Assembly (NCBI GenBank): GCA_963707465.1
Contig: CAVPQK010000015.1
Location: 868,001 to 932,000 of the forward strand
Direction: 5' to 3'
DNA from: Bog-159 sp963707465
GTDB taxonomy: Bacteria > Acidobacteriota > Terriglobia > Bryobacterales > Bryobacteraceae
Length of the DNA stretch: 64,000 bases
Shown here: positions 16,944 through 24,531 of the stretch, in pieces
How positions within the stretch are numbered: the stretch's first letter is position 1
Layout: each line of letters begins with the position of its first letter
Made by a program: the position numbers and the translations under genes
Notes under the pieces: generated by a model
The model's input: the letters and a program-made list of their open reading frames with translations, nothing else
Told to the model about the DNA's origin: nothing
Database searches by the model: none

Positions 16944-17810
16944 TTATTTCTTGCCCTCCTTCTTCAGTGCCTTAGCTTCGCGCTGCAGTTCGATTATGGG
17001 GGTCTTCCAGCGAGCGATCAAATCGGTGATGGCGGGAACTCTGATTGGGATCGCACCCATTTGTTTGTTGTGCGATTTGTAAGTGCCGCTCTTGATTACC
17101 TTGAGGTAACCTTCGTTGGTGCAAGGATAGCCGTGAACCTCACAGGAATCGCTAAAGACGCTGATTTGGAGGATGACATAACATTCCTTTTCGCTAAACT
17201 TGGGCTTCTGATCGTCCATCCTCTCGCACAGGTAGAGCGTGTCGATGCCGGTGAGCAGAACGACGCAGTTGAGGTTGCGGACGTCATCCCTGGGTTCAAA
17301 GAGCGGGATCTTGTTCAATTTCTCGTAGGCTTGGAACACGCCCAGGACGCAACCTTGCAAGAGGATGAGGGACTGGGGTTCATCGAGAACGAAGACGCCG
17401 GGACCGTGGCCGCCTTTATTGTGCTTCTCCACCTGGTGATGGTCGAGCCTGGTGTTCTTGGCGCATTGCACGAGCGAAAGGATGCTTGGGGTGGAGATGA
17501 GGTGCGTGGGATTGGCGTCCTCAAATTCCAAGCCGGTGACGAACTGATAAACGGTTTCGAGCTCCCCCAAAACTCTTTCGATGGGGCCATTGCCTTTGAT
17601 GATTTGGATGGCCGCGGCAATGTAGGCGGGGATCGTCCCCTGTTTCTTAAGGAGTTTGGGGCCAAGGAATTCGTTGAAATACTTGCACGCATTCTCGATC
17701 TTCATGCAATCGACGTCGAGCTTCGCGCAGAAGGTGTAATAGTCGACGATCCCGATGAATTCTGACGCGCCGGTCGAAGCGAAGAGGCTGTTGTTATTCG
17801 ATGGTTCCAT
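16944..17810 (-). CDS. hypothetical protein (orphan gene between direct repeats)
   Basis: The 288-residue protein starts at MEPSNNNSLF (ATG 17810, with GGAG 8-12 bases upstream); an in-frame TTG inside repeat B would add 14 residues. There is no signal peptide or membrane helix. Features are a Cys-rich N-terminal half (YYTFCAKLDVDCMKIENACKYF), a central NLNCVVLLTGIDTLYLCERMDD strand-helix segment and a lysine-rich helical C-terminus (LQREAKALKKEGKK). I do not recognise the family. Codon use is visibly less GC-biased than its neighbours, and the gene lies between two copies of a 47-bp repeat, so lateral acquisition is likely. Confidence 0.65.
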   Translation of the reverse strand: MEPSNNNSLFASTGASEFIGIVDYYTFCAKLDVDCMKIENACKYFNEFLGPKLLKKQGTIPAYIAAAIQIIKGNGPIERVLGELETVYQFVTGLEFEDANPTHLISTPSILSLVQCAKNTRLDHHQVEKHNKGGHGPGVFVLDEPQSLILLQGCVLGVFQAYEKLNKIPLFEPRDDVRNLNCVVLLTGIDTLYLCERMDDQKPKFSEKECYVILQISVFSDSCEVHGYPCTNEGYLKVIKSGTYKSHNKQMGAIPIRVPAITDLIARWKTPIIELQREAKALKKEGKK

Positions 17811-17842
17811 AGTGTCTTGAACTCCAGTGGTGCAGGCGCCCT

Positions 17843-17889
17843 TACGGCTCAAGTGTTGTAGTCCAAGTACTTAGGATAACATCGGCGCG
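17843..17889. repeat. 47-bp direct repeat, copy B
   Basis: Second copy of the repeat at 16834-16880, 1,009 bp away in the same orientation, with four mismatches. On the minus strand it precedes the orphan gene just as copy A precedes DUF2760, so it may also duplicate promoter or start-site sequence. Confidence 0.85.
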
Positions 17890-17920
17890 GGGGTGGGGGT
17901 GGGAACGGCCGGACGCTAAG

Positions 17921-18613
17921 TTGCTGAAGGGCGCGCTGATGAACATTGCGGAGGAACAGGGCGAATCGACCGACGCGGCCATCGTATTCCGCGAGTCCGG
18001 CCTGACCCCTGAAGAGATAGCAGAGCGGGGCGTGAATATCAAAGGCCGCATCGCGCGCGAAGGTTGGGGACTCTCGCGGCTCTCGGATAAGATTTTCGCG
18101 GATGTCCTCGACGGTTCGCTCACCCCCGCGCGCGGCGCCGTGATCGGCGAGGGAGTCGCGGGACACGCGGACCAGGACGCGCTCTACAGGCTGATGCAGG
18201 ACCGCGAGCGCGGTGGCAAGCGCCTGACCAACGACCAGGTGGAGGAGCTGATCCGGCTCGCCAACCGCACCTCCACGGTGACCAAGCGCTCCGACGCCGG
18301 CGGGCAGGGCGGATTGTTCGGCGAAGAGGAAATGACCGTCTCGCTGCTGCCCGAGAAAGCCATCGTCTCGGACTACGTGCGCGACGAGCTGCGGAAGGAG
18401 AAGAAGCTGTTCGGCGCGGTGTCGGGACAAGGCGCGGCGGACCGTCTGGCGGCCACCGGCAACGTCATCAAAGCCGACGCCAACGCTGCGGTAGCGCAGG
18501 AGGCCAACCAGGGCATCGCGCTATACGATAAGCTGAGTTCCGTCCGCAGGGCCGATAGATGGCATGCTCGACCGCGCCGCGCAGCAGTTAGCCAATGGAG
18601 AGAATGCCAATGA
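17921..18613 (+). pseudogene. fragment of a phage/plasmid-type protein (ParB/DdrB-like region)
   Basis: The 230-codon frame looks coding up to about residue 205, then switches to shadow-like sequence. Visible features are a helical SLTPARGAVIGEG segment after LSDKIFADVLDG, like the helix-turn-helix region that follows ParB domains in large 'polyvalent' proteins of mobile elements, then a low-complexity GGQGGLFGEEEM linker and a long helix EKKLFGAVSGQGAADRL. It lacks the N-terminal ParB catalytic part and a sound start. A similar LFEEAQPESGNLFGG linker occurs in the remnant at 21187-21636, so both may derive from one large gene split by decay and by the IS. Family assignment is tentative. Confidence 0.4.
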
Positions 18614-19072
18614 CACCAAACAGCAAGCCTACCGAGCCATCCGCGAAGTACCTCACCGAACAAGTCCATCAACTCACCGGAGTTCCGAAGATCGATGATC
18701 CGGAGATCTCAAGGAATGGGTGAAGGACGGCCACACGAAGCTGGCGCCGGGCAACACGATTCTCTGGAAGCCCGAGGAACTGGCAAAGATGACGCCGGAG
18801 CAGCGGGAGCGCTGCGCGCCGAAGTAGCGCCTGCTCAGAAGCCCGCCGCCTTCCGAGCCGCTTCCGAGGCGCGCAATACGCGCGCGACCTACGCGGCCCT
18901 TCCCCGCCACGCCACGCTGGAGCAAGTATACACTCTGGCGGAGTGGGAAGAAATGCCCGCGCGCAGAGGCACCGCCCGAATCGACTGCGCATCAACGCCG
19001 CCGGTATGCGGGCGATTTCGGACGCGATCCGCGTTCGGTTCGAGGGAGTCGCCTTGACATCCCCGGAGGCAC
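18614..19072 (+). other. degraded coding DNA left of the IS
   Basis: No intact gene. Short coding-like stretches occur in different frames, for example EWVKDGHTKLAPGNTILWKP, PRHATLEQVYTLAEWEEMP and LRINAAGMRAISDAIRVRFE, separated by stops and shifts. The last stretch runs to the IS insertion point and continues in frame on the other side. Confidence 0.5.
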
Positions 19073-19096
19073 TGTAATGGACCCCAAAAGTTGGAC
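19073..19096. repeat. IS left inverted repeat
   Basis: 24-bp terminal inverted repeat starting TGTAATGGACCCC; matches the complement of 20500-20523 at 19 positions. Confidence 0.85.
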
Positions 19097-19150
19097 ACGA
19101 AAAAGGCCTTTCCTTAGATGGTCGGCGGCATTGAAAATGAAGGAGAGACA

Positions 19151-19441
19151 ATGCCCCGAACACGCAAGAATCACCCGCCCAGCCTGAAGGCCAAAGTTGC
19201 TGTGGAAGCCATCAAGGCGCAGAAGACTACCGCTCAGATCGCACAGGTCTTCGGCGTCCACCCGACGCAGGTCGGTGGGTGGAAGAAGCAGGCGCTGGCC
19301 GGCCTGCCGGACATCTTCGGCAACGGCCGCGAGCAGGTGCGCCAACAGGCCGACGCCGAGAAGGACGAACTCTACAAACAGATCGGCCAACTGAAAGTGG
19401 AGTTGGACTTTTTAAAAAAAAGAGCTGGCCTTATCGATTGA
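19151..19441 (+). CDS. IS3-family transposase OrfA
   Basis: About 96 residues. The ATG at 19151 follows a perfect AGGAGA; an ATG at 19118 lacks one. The protein has the transposase_8 helix-turn-helix (KAKVAVEAIKAQKTTAQIAQ then HPTQVGGWKKQAL) that binds the IS ends, followed by a leucine-zipper-like helix (DELYKQIGQLKVELDFLKK) for multimerisation. The 3' end reads through TTTTT then eight A residues before stopping at 19439. OrfB lies in the +1 frame relative to OrfA, so a shift at the A run is needed to make the fused transposase. Confidence 0.93.
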   Translation: MPRTRKNHPPSLKAKVAVEAIKAQKTTAQIAQVFGVHPTQVGGWKKQALAGLPDIFGNGREQVRQQADAEKDELYKQIGQLKVELDFLKKRAGLID

Positions 19442-20270
19442 GGACCGTCGCCTATGGATCGATCCGCAACATGCGCGCCTGACCATCCAACAGCAGTGCG
19501 AACTGCTGGGACTGCCGCGCTCGACCTACTACTACCAGCCGCGACCGGAGAGCGCCGAGAACCTGCGGCTGCTGCGACGACTCGACGAGCTGTATATGAA
19601 ATGTCCCTTCTTCGGCAGCCGCCGCATGGCCGTCACGTTGGAGGTGAACCGCAAACGCGCGCAGCGACTAATGGGTATTCTGGGAATAGAAGCCCTTTAT
19701 CCGAAACCGAACTTGAGCCGCCCGGCGCCGGGGCACGAGGTCTACCCGTACCTGCTGCGCGGCCTGGCGATCGAGCGGCCCAATCAGGTCTGGAGCACCG
19801 ATATTACGTATATTCCGATGCGCGGCGGGTTCCTTTACCTGGTCGCGGTCATGGATTGGTTCAGCCGTTACGTGCTCAGTTGGGAACTGTCCAACACCAT
19901 GGAGACCGGCTTCTGTCTGGCGGCGCTGGAAGCCGCCTTCCGCTTCGGCCAACCCGAGATCTGGAACTCCGATCAGGGGTCCCAATTCACGGCCGCGGAT
20001 TTTCTGGCGCCCCTGAAAAAACGCGGCGTCCGGATCAGCATGGATGGGCGCGGCCGCGCCCTGGACAATGTCTTCATCGAGCGACTGTGGCGCAGTTTGA
20101 AGTACGAGCTCATCTATCCCGGCGACTTCGCCAGTGGGGCCGAGTTGTATCCGGCGCTGGATCGCTACTTCCGTTTCTACAATTATCGGCGCCCGCATCA
20201 GGCGCTCGGTTATCGCATGCCGGCAGATCTGTACCCGCGGGGGGCGCAGGGGAAAAGGGCGTCCCTGTGA
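19416..20270 (+). CDS. IS3-family transposase OrfB (DDE integrase)
   Basis: The frame opens after a TAA at 19413. Coding-like sequence begins ELALSIEDRRLWIDPQHARL and has no good ATG before 19596, as usual for IS3 orfB made by frameshifting. The HTH_21 region (RRLDELYMKCPFFGSRRM) is followed by the rve catalytic core: first Asp in VWSTDITYIPM, second in IWNSDQGSQFT, and Glu in VFIERLWRSLKYE, with the final YNYRRPHQALGY box. All three acidic residues are present, so the domain looks active. Expression as OrfAB would need one A removed from the A8 run (or an equivalent +1 shift). Confidence 0.92.
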   Translation, partial: KKELALSIEDRRLWIDPQHARLTIQQQCELLGLPRSTYYYQPRPESAENLRLLRRLDELYMKCPFFGSRRMAVTLEVNRKRAQRLMGILGIEALYPKPNLSRPAPGHEVYPYLLRGLAIERPNQVWSTDITYIPMRGGFLYLVAVMDWFSRYVLSWELSNTMETGFCLAALEAAFRFGQPEIWNSDQGSQFTAADFLAPLKKRGVRISMDGRGRALDNVFIERLWRSLKYELIYPGDFASGAELYPALDRYFRFYNYRRPHQALGYRMPADLYPRGAQGKRASL

Positions 20271-20523
20271 TGGGGGGCTTTGCCCCCCAATCCCCCCAGG
20301 ATTTATCGCTTTTTCTGCCAGAATGGATGATTTTTCCTTTGCCCGTTTTGCGAAGGTGTCTTATAATAGGAGAGCTTGATAGGAGGATAGGGCAACGCAG
20401 GGATGCGACCCGAGCGCCGACTCAAGTCCGGAATGGATGGCGGCCTTCGGGCCGCCTCTTGGTCACCCCGCCGCACCATCTAAGCGACGGCCAAAATTTG
20501 TCCAATCTTTGGGGTCCACCTCA
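20271..20523 (+). other. non-coding tail of the IS with two hairpins
   Basis: 253 bases between the orfB stop and the IS end with no gene. A GGGGGGC-TTT-GCCCCCC hairpin sits right after the stop (20273-20289), and a GGCGGCC-TTCG-GGCCGCC hairpin lies near 20440-20458. This is longer than usual for an IS3 element and may carry a terminator or a small structured RNA. Confidence 0.5.
20500..20523. repeat. IS right inverted repeat
   Basis: Terminal repeat ending ...GGGGTCCACCTCA, complementary to 19073-19096 with five mismatches, followed by the CAC target duplication. Confidence 0.85.
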
Positions 20524-21186
20524 CACTGACTCTGGGGGCGAGACTGACGCGGCACGCCGAAACCACATGGCAGAGGGTCCGGGGACAGTCGACAGCAAAA
20601 GGAGCGCATATGCTGGGCCTCGCGGATGCCATCGATAAGCCCAGCGCCAGCCGGTTCGTAATTTACCGTTCCGATGCAAGTTGCCTCTGCGCGATCGCGC
20701 GAAAGTAATGCGGGAGGAGTTGACGCACTGGAAGCAGCAGGTGTTCGGCGATCGCGCGATGCCGGTGGCCACGGCGCCGGATCTTGAACCACCTCCTCCG
20801 CGCGACGGCCTGCAAAGCGATCTGGGGTACTCGGCGACAACCCGGTTGAGATCGCGAACGAAATCGGCGCTAAGCTTGCATCGGGCCAGTACAATCAATT
20901 GAATCTGTCCAGGGAGCTAGCGCTGGACCTGCTGGACCATTATGCTCGAACCTGACGCAGACACGGCCCGGAGGGTGCTAGAGATATATTCCGATTTGTT
21001 GACCTAGCGGGCGGGTTCGGGTGTATCGAGCGATTGCCAAGGCCGCGCTTCGTGCTGGAGATAGTCCCGGAGGACCTGGAGGACCGCCGCCAGTGGGACG
21101 AATGGATGACGGGGGGAATGGAGGGATGGGCGAGGGAATTCCTGGAGCGATGCTGAAGGAAACCAGCAGGCGGTACGGAGGTTCTC
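20524..21186 (+). other. degraded coding DNA right of the IS
   Basis: No intact gene. With the IS and one copy of CAC removed, the frame at 19069-19071 continues into TLGARLTRHAETTWQRVRG and on through LGLADAIDKPSASRFVIYRS to a stop at about 20708. Further fragments (REELTHWKQQVFGDRAMPVA, GQYNQLNLSRELALDLLDHY) lie in other frames. These look like pieces of a mobile-element protein. Confidence 0.5.
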
Positions 21187-21636
21187 ATGCCGAACATAGC
21201 GCCAGAACGAACGAACGAGCAGGGGCCGGCGGAGAATCTGTACGAGGCATGGCTTCACGGGGGGCGCAAGGGCCTCGAGGCGGAGTACGACCGGATGTAT
21301 CCCCCGGACTCTTCGGAGACGACGCCGAACGCACCGCCCGCGAAGACGCCGAGCGCGATCGCGCCCAGCTCCTCCACGACCAGCTAACTGCCCAGATCGC
21401 CTCGGGCGGAGCCGCGCGCCCCGCCAAACTCAAGCCCGCCGAGAATCGCGGCTTATTCGAAGAAGCGCAGCCGGAGAGCGGGAACCTCTTCGGCGGCGAG
21501 AAGGGCGCTGCGCGCCTCAACGTCGTCTCCCTCGGCCTGGCGAAGCTGGTGGAGCGCGACATCGCTCCCTGGAAAGAAGGCGCGCTCTGCGCGCCGTGGG
21601 CGGTTGAGGCTGCGCGGCCGGCTGGGACTGCGATTT
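21187..21636 (+). pseudogene. fragment of a mobile-element protein, frameshifted
   Basis: An ATG at 21187 opens MPNIAPERTNEQGPAENLYE and runs coding-like to about RMYPPD near 21306; the coding signal then continues in another frame (PGLFGDDAERTAREDAERDR) to about 21500. The LFGDD and LFEEAQPESGNLF linkers resemble the LFGEEEM linker of 17921-18613. No domain can be named. It seems to be the tail of a larger gene broken by indels. Confidence 0.4.
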
Positions 21637-21964
21637 AGATTGCGCCTTGCGCTCCTTTTGGAGCTGCTGCAATTCGTGCATGGCGGTGGTGAACGAACGC
21701 TCCAGGCGGGCGACGCGGCGGTCGATGCGGTCCAGCAGATCGAACTCGCTCGGTCTGGGTTTCGGGTTGCCACTCACCTTCGAGGTTGTCCCAGAGGCGC
21801 CAGTAGTCGGCGATGTTTTCGCCCTGGATGAGGAGGCTGCGGGTGCGCAAGCCATAGGTGACGGCGTTGAGGCTGGCGGCCTTCTTTCCTTCTGGGGTGG
21901 TCGGGCCGGTAGAATGCTGCGCGTTCCGGCGATTGGCTTCCTGCTGCTTCTCTGAAATGATCAT
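21517..21964 (-). pseudogene. conserved hypothetical ('NRRNAQHSTGP' family), shortened and frameshifted
   Basis: From the ATG at 21964 the product begins MIISEKQQEANRRNAQHSTG and continues PTTPEGKKAASLNAVTYGLR, a widely spread family of unknown function in Acidobacteria and Planctomycetes. After WDNLEGEWQPETQTER the frame is lost near 21765. The family's C-terminal helix (VARLERSFTTAMHELQQLQ) continues in another frame, and the stretch that normally links the two parts is missing, so there was a deletion as well as a shift. Relatives are often multicopy and scattered, which fits this accessory region. Confidence 0.6.
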
Positions 21965-22110
21965 GGTGATTTGCTCCTTCGATTCGAGGATAGAACTGGG
22001 GGATGGGGGGAAACGGCTATCAGGGAGGGTGGTGGTTTCGTAAGTGGCTTGATTGGCTTGGGGTACGGGCGCGGGTTTATTTTTTCGGCGTGTGATCGAG
22101 AGCGTAAGCT

Positions 22111-22162
22111 GCCGGTGGACCGGCAAGAGTGCCGGTCCGGCAGGCGAGGGCGCCTGCGCCAC
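22111..22162. repeat. paired-hairpin interspersed repeat, copy 2
   Basis: ACCGGC-AAGAGT-GCCGGT followed by GCAGGCG-AGGG-CGCCTGC and CCAC. It lies between the decayed family gene and the next plus-strand gene, same orientation as the other copies. Confidence 0.6.
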
Positions 22163-22196
22163 GGGTGCTTTTGGCGCGGTGTGATAGGTTGAAGCT

Positions 22197-23198
22197 ATGA
22201 AACGTTACTATCTGGTGGCTATCGGGATGGCGGCGCTGGCGCTGGCGGAAGCACCGTACAAGCTGACGAAGACGGTCAAGGTGGGCGGCGCGGGCGGTTT
22301 CGACTATGTCTACGCGGATGTTGAGGGGCGGCGACTGTACATCCCGCGGCCCGGCGCGGCCGACGTAGCGCGGATCTCGGTTTTCGATCTGGATACGCTG
22401 GCGCCGGTGGGCGAGATCCCGAAGGCCAATGCGCGAGGCGTGGCGGTGGATCCGAAATCGCATCACGGGTTCGGGAGCAGCAAGCCGGTGGTGATGTGGG
22501 ATACCAAGACTCTCGCCACGATCAAAACGATTGACGTGGAGGGCAGGCCGGACGGGATTATGTTCGATCCGTTCAACGAGCGCGTGTGGATCTTCAGCCA
22601 CAGCGCGCCGAACGCGACGGTGATCAATGCGAAGGACGGGTCGATTGCGGGCACAGTGGATCTGGGCGGCGCGCCCGAGCAGGCGGTCAGCGACGGCAAG
22701 GGTCATGTGTGGGTGGACATTGAAGACAAGGACAGCATCGCGGCCGTGGATGCCAAGACGCTGAAGGTGACGGGGCACTACGACGTGGCGGGCAAATGCG
22801 GCGGGCCGGGCGGGCTGGCGCTGGACGAGAAGCACCACATTCTGTTCGCGGCATGCCACGAGCCGGCCAATATGGCAATCGTGAATGCCGAGGATGGCAA
22901 GATTATCACGACGCTGCCGATCGGCAAGGGGGTGGACGGCGCCGGGTTCAATCCGAAGACGATGGAGGCGTTCAGCTCGCAGGGCGATGGGACGCTGACG
23001 GTGATCAAAGAGAACAGTCCGACCAGCTTCGAGGTGGCGCAGACGGTGGCGACCAAGGCGGGCGCGCGGACGATGACGGTGGATACCAAGACGGGGCAGA
23101 TCTTTTCGATCACGGGGGAGTTTGCGCCACCCGCGCCGGGGCAACGGCGGGGGCAGATGGTGGCGGATTCGTTTTCGATTGTGGTGGTGGGGAAGTAG
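22197..23198 (+). CDS. exported YncE-like beta-propeller protein
   Basis: The 333-residue protein has a short signal peptide (MKRYYLVAIGMAALALAEA) and repeats typical of YncE/40-residue surface propellers: DVEGRRLYIPRP, RGVAVDPKSHHGFGSS, GRPDGIMFDPFNERVWIF and VSDGKGHVWVDIEDKDS. Each repeat pairs a small-molecule-facing loop with 'VINAKDGSIAGTVDLG'-like strands, which predicts a seven-bladed fold. No enzyme motif is visible. Such proteins are usually periplasmic; the ligand is unknown. It has no obvious operon partner. Confidence 0.85.
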   Translation: MKRYYLVAIGMAALALAEAPYKLTKTVKVGGAGGFDYVYADVEGRRLYIPRPGAADVARISVFDLDTLAPVGEIPKANARGVAVDPKSHHGFGSSKPVVMWDTKTLATIKTIDVEGRPDGIMFDPFNERVWIFSHSAPNATVINAKDGSIAGTVDLGGAPEQAVSDGKGHVWVDIEDKDSIAAVDAKTLKVTGHYDVAGKCGGPGGLALDEKHHILFAACHEPANMAIVNAEDGKIITTLPIGKGVDGAGFNPKTMEAFSSQGDGTLTVIKENSPTSFEVAQTVATKAGARTMTVDTKTGQIFSITGEFAPPAPGQRRGQMVADSFSIVVVGK

Positions 23199-23520
23199 GG
23201 GCCGGCTGTGCCGATCGCGGGAAAGACGTGGGCGCGTGTCGGAGTGCGGAGCCCTCGGCGCAGGATTTGCGGCTGGTGGTGGAGATAGCCGATACCAGCC
23301 CGATGCGCGGTTGGGCTTGCCCTAATACTCGGTTCTCGACGTGAGCGGCCGCAGGTTGCTGGTACACCGTATGCGGATGTAGCAGCCTATCGGGAGGATG
23401 AGAGCGTGTCGGCGCTGGCTGCGCAGGAAGCGCAGTTCCGCGTGGGGGACGCTTTTGCGGCATAGGGAGAGCCGCCTGAAAGGCGGCTGCGGGCAAGATT
23501 GCCCGCCCTCCAAGAGCGCA
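23199..23520. other. intergenic region with one paired-hairpin repeat
   Basis: 322 bases between convergent genes. The only structure I see is the hairpin pair at 23470-23513; no convincing gene is present. Confidence 0.5.
23470..23513. repeat. paired-hairpin interspersed repeat, copy 3
   Basis: AGCCGCCT-GAA-AGGCGGCT, then GCGGGCAAGATTGCCCGC running into CCTCCAA; 7 bases from the VWFA-protein stop codon. Confidence 0.75.
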
Positions 23521-24522
23521 CTAGAAACCGCCGCGGGGGCGGTAGCCGGGGCGCGAGCGCACGCGGTACTTCTTTCCGACGTCGGTTACGATTTCAACGG
23601 AGATTTTACGGAAGCCCTCGTTGGGATTGGGCTGCGGATAGTAAGTGACGGTGTAAGAGTTGCCCAGGTCCTCGCGGATGGATTCGAACGCCTCCACTTG
23701 TTTCTGCCAGGTTTTGGCCCAATAGGCTTTACCGCCGGTGCGGGTGGCGATGCGACGGAATACGCTGCTCGAAATGGGGTCCTTGTTGACCTCGTTGGTG
23801 GAGATCACGTAGATGGGAATGCCTTCATCCTCAGCGACGGCGCGCACGTCGTCGGGGGCCACCATGCTGGCGTTGTCGGGGCCATTGGAGAAGACGATCA
23901 CCACTTTACGGCCGGGGACTTTGGCGGCGTCGCGCAGGGTCAGCAGCAGGGCGTTGTAGAGCGCGGTATCGTCTCCGGCCACGGATTTGCGGAGTCCGCC
24001 GATGGCATCGCCGCGATCGCGGGTGAGCGAGGCGGCGCGGGAGAGATTGCGGCTGAAGGTGTAGACCGCTACGGAGTCGGCGCGGTCCAGGCCGCGCACG
24101 AAATCGGCGATGGCGTCTTCGGCGTAAACGAAGCCGCGGTACATGAAATTGCTGGTATCGAACAGCACGAAGACGTTGGTGCCGACGAAGGCGTCGCTAT
24201 GCAGATCGATGCCGGGGTTGCCGGGCGCTTCGGCGGGCTCGCCGGCCACCAGTGGACGCGTGGTGCCATCGGCCAGCACCTGCATGGGAGACTTGGCGCC
24301 CTCCGCGAAGGTGGCCATTTTTTGGGTGATGCCGTCTTCCAGGATTTTGAAATCCGTATTCTTGAGGCCGTTGATGTAGCGGTTGTGGCTATCGGTGACG
24401 GTGAAGCTGAGCACCACCATGTCCACTTTCACGCGGAACACGGGGCGCTGCGGTTCCTGCGCCTTGAGCAACGCGGCGCCAGCGGCCGCTCCTAGAAAAC
24501 CACGCCGGGATATGAAGTCCAT
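23521..24522 (-). CDS. Tat-exported VWFA-related protein (acidobacterial type)
   Basis: The 333-residue protein begins MDFISRRGFLGAAAGAALLK, a textbook twin-arginine leader (SRRGFLG). A beta-rich N-terminal part (VDMVVLSFTVTDSHNRYING, then FKILEDGITQKM) matches the acidobacterial VWFA-related family (TIGR03436-like). The von Willebrand A domain follows with a MIDAS-like FVLFDTSNFM near residue 118, where the usual DxSxS is DTSNF, then TALYNALL near 188 and IVFSNGPDNAS near 210. The start of this gene is 9 bases after the 1129-residue gene, so the two are co-transcribed. The role is unknown; adhesion or assembly of a surface complex is possible. Confidence 0.88.
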   Translation of the reverse strand: MDFISRRGFLGAAAGAALLKAQEPQRPVFRVKVDMVVLSFTVTDSHNRYINGLKNTDFKILEDGITQKMATFAEGAKSPMQVLADGTTRPLVAGEPAEAPGNPGIDLHSDAFVGTNVFVLFDTSNFMYRGFVYAEDAIADFVRGLDRADSVAVYTFSRNLSRAASLTRDRGDAIGGLRKSVAGDDTALYNALLLTLRDAAKVPGRKVVIVFSNGPDNASMVAPDDVRAVAEDEGIPIYVISTNEVNKDPISSSVFRRIATRTGGKAYWAKTWQKQVEAFESIREDLGNSYTVTYYPQPNPNEGFRKISVEIVTDVGKKYRVRSRPGYRPRGGF

Positions 24523-24531
24523 GAGTCCCCC

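Larger units (their letters stand above)
19073..20523 (+). mobile_element. IS3-family insertion sequence (1451 bp)
   Basis: Ends are set by imperfect 24-bp inverted repeats (left TGTAATGGACCCCAAAAGTT..., right as its complement TGAGGTGGACCCCAAAGATT...; 19 of 24 match) beginning TG and ending CA. A 3-bp direct duplication, CAC, flanks both ends (19070-19072 and 20524-20526), as IS3 elements make. It encodes OrfA (HTH) and OrfB (DDE integrase) on the plus strand. About 250 bp after orfB are non-coding but still inside the right repeat. It inserted into decayed mobile-element DNA. Confidence 0.92.

Noticed and set aside
18669..19163. 164-codon minus-strand frame left of and into the IS
   Set aside because: Crosses the IS boundary and contains no recognisable domain; arises from antisense of degraded coding DNA.
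19405..19482. Classic -1 programmed frameshift for the IS
   Set aside because: The -1 frame closes at 19482 before the integrase domain, so it cannot make OrfAB as read.
19454..20638. 394-codon frame overlapping IS orfB
   Set aside because: The DDE motifs are in the frame ending at 20270; this frame is a by-product of GC bias.
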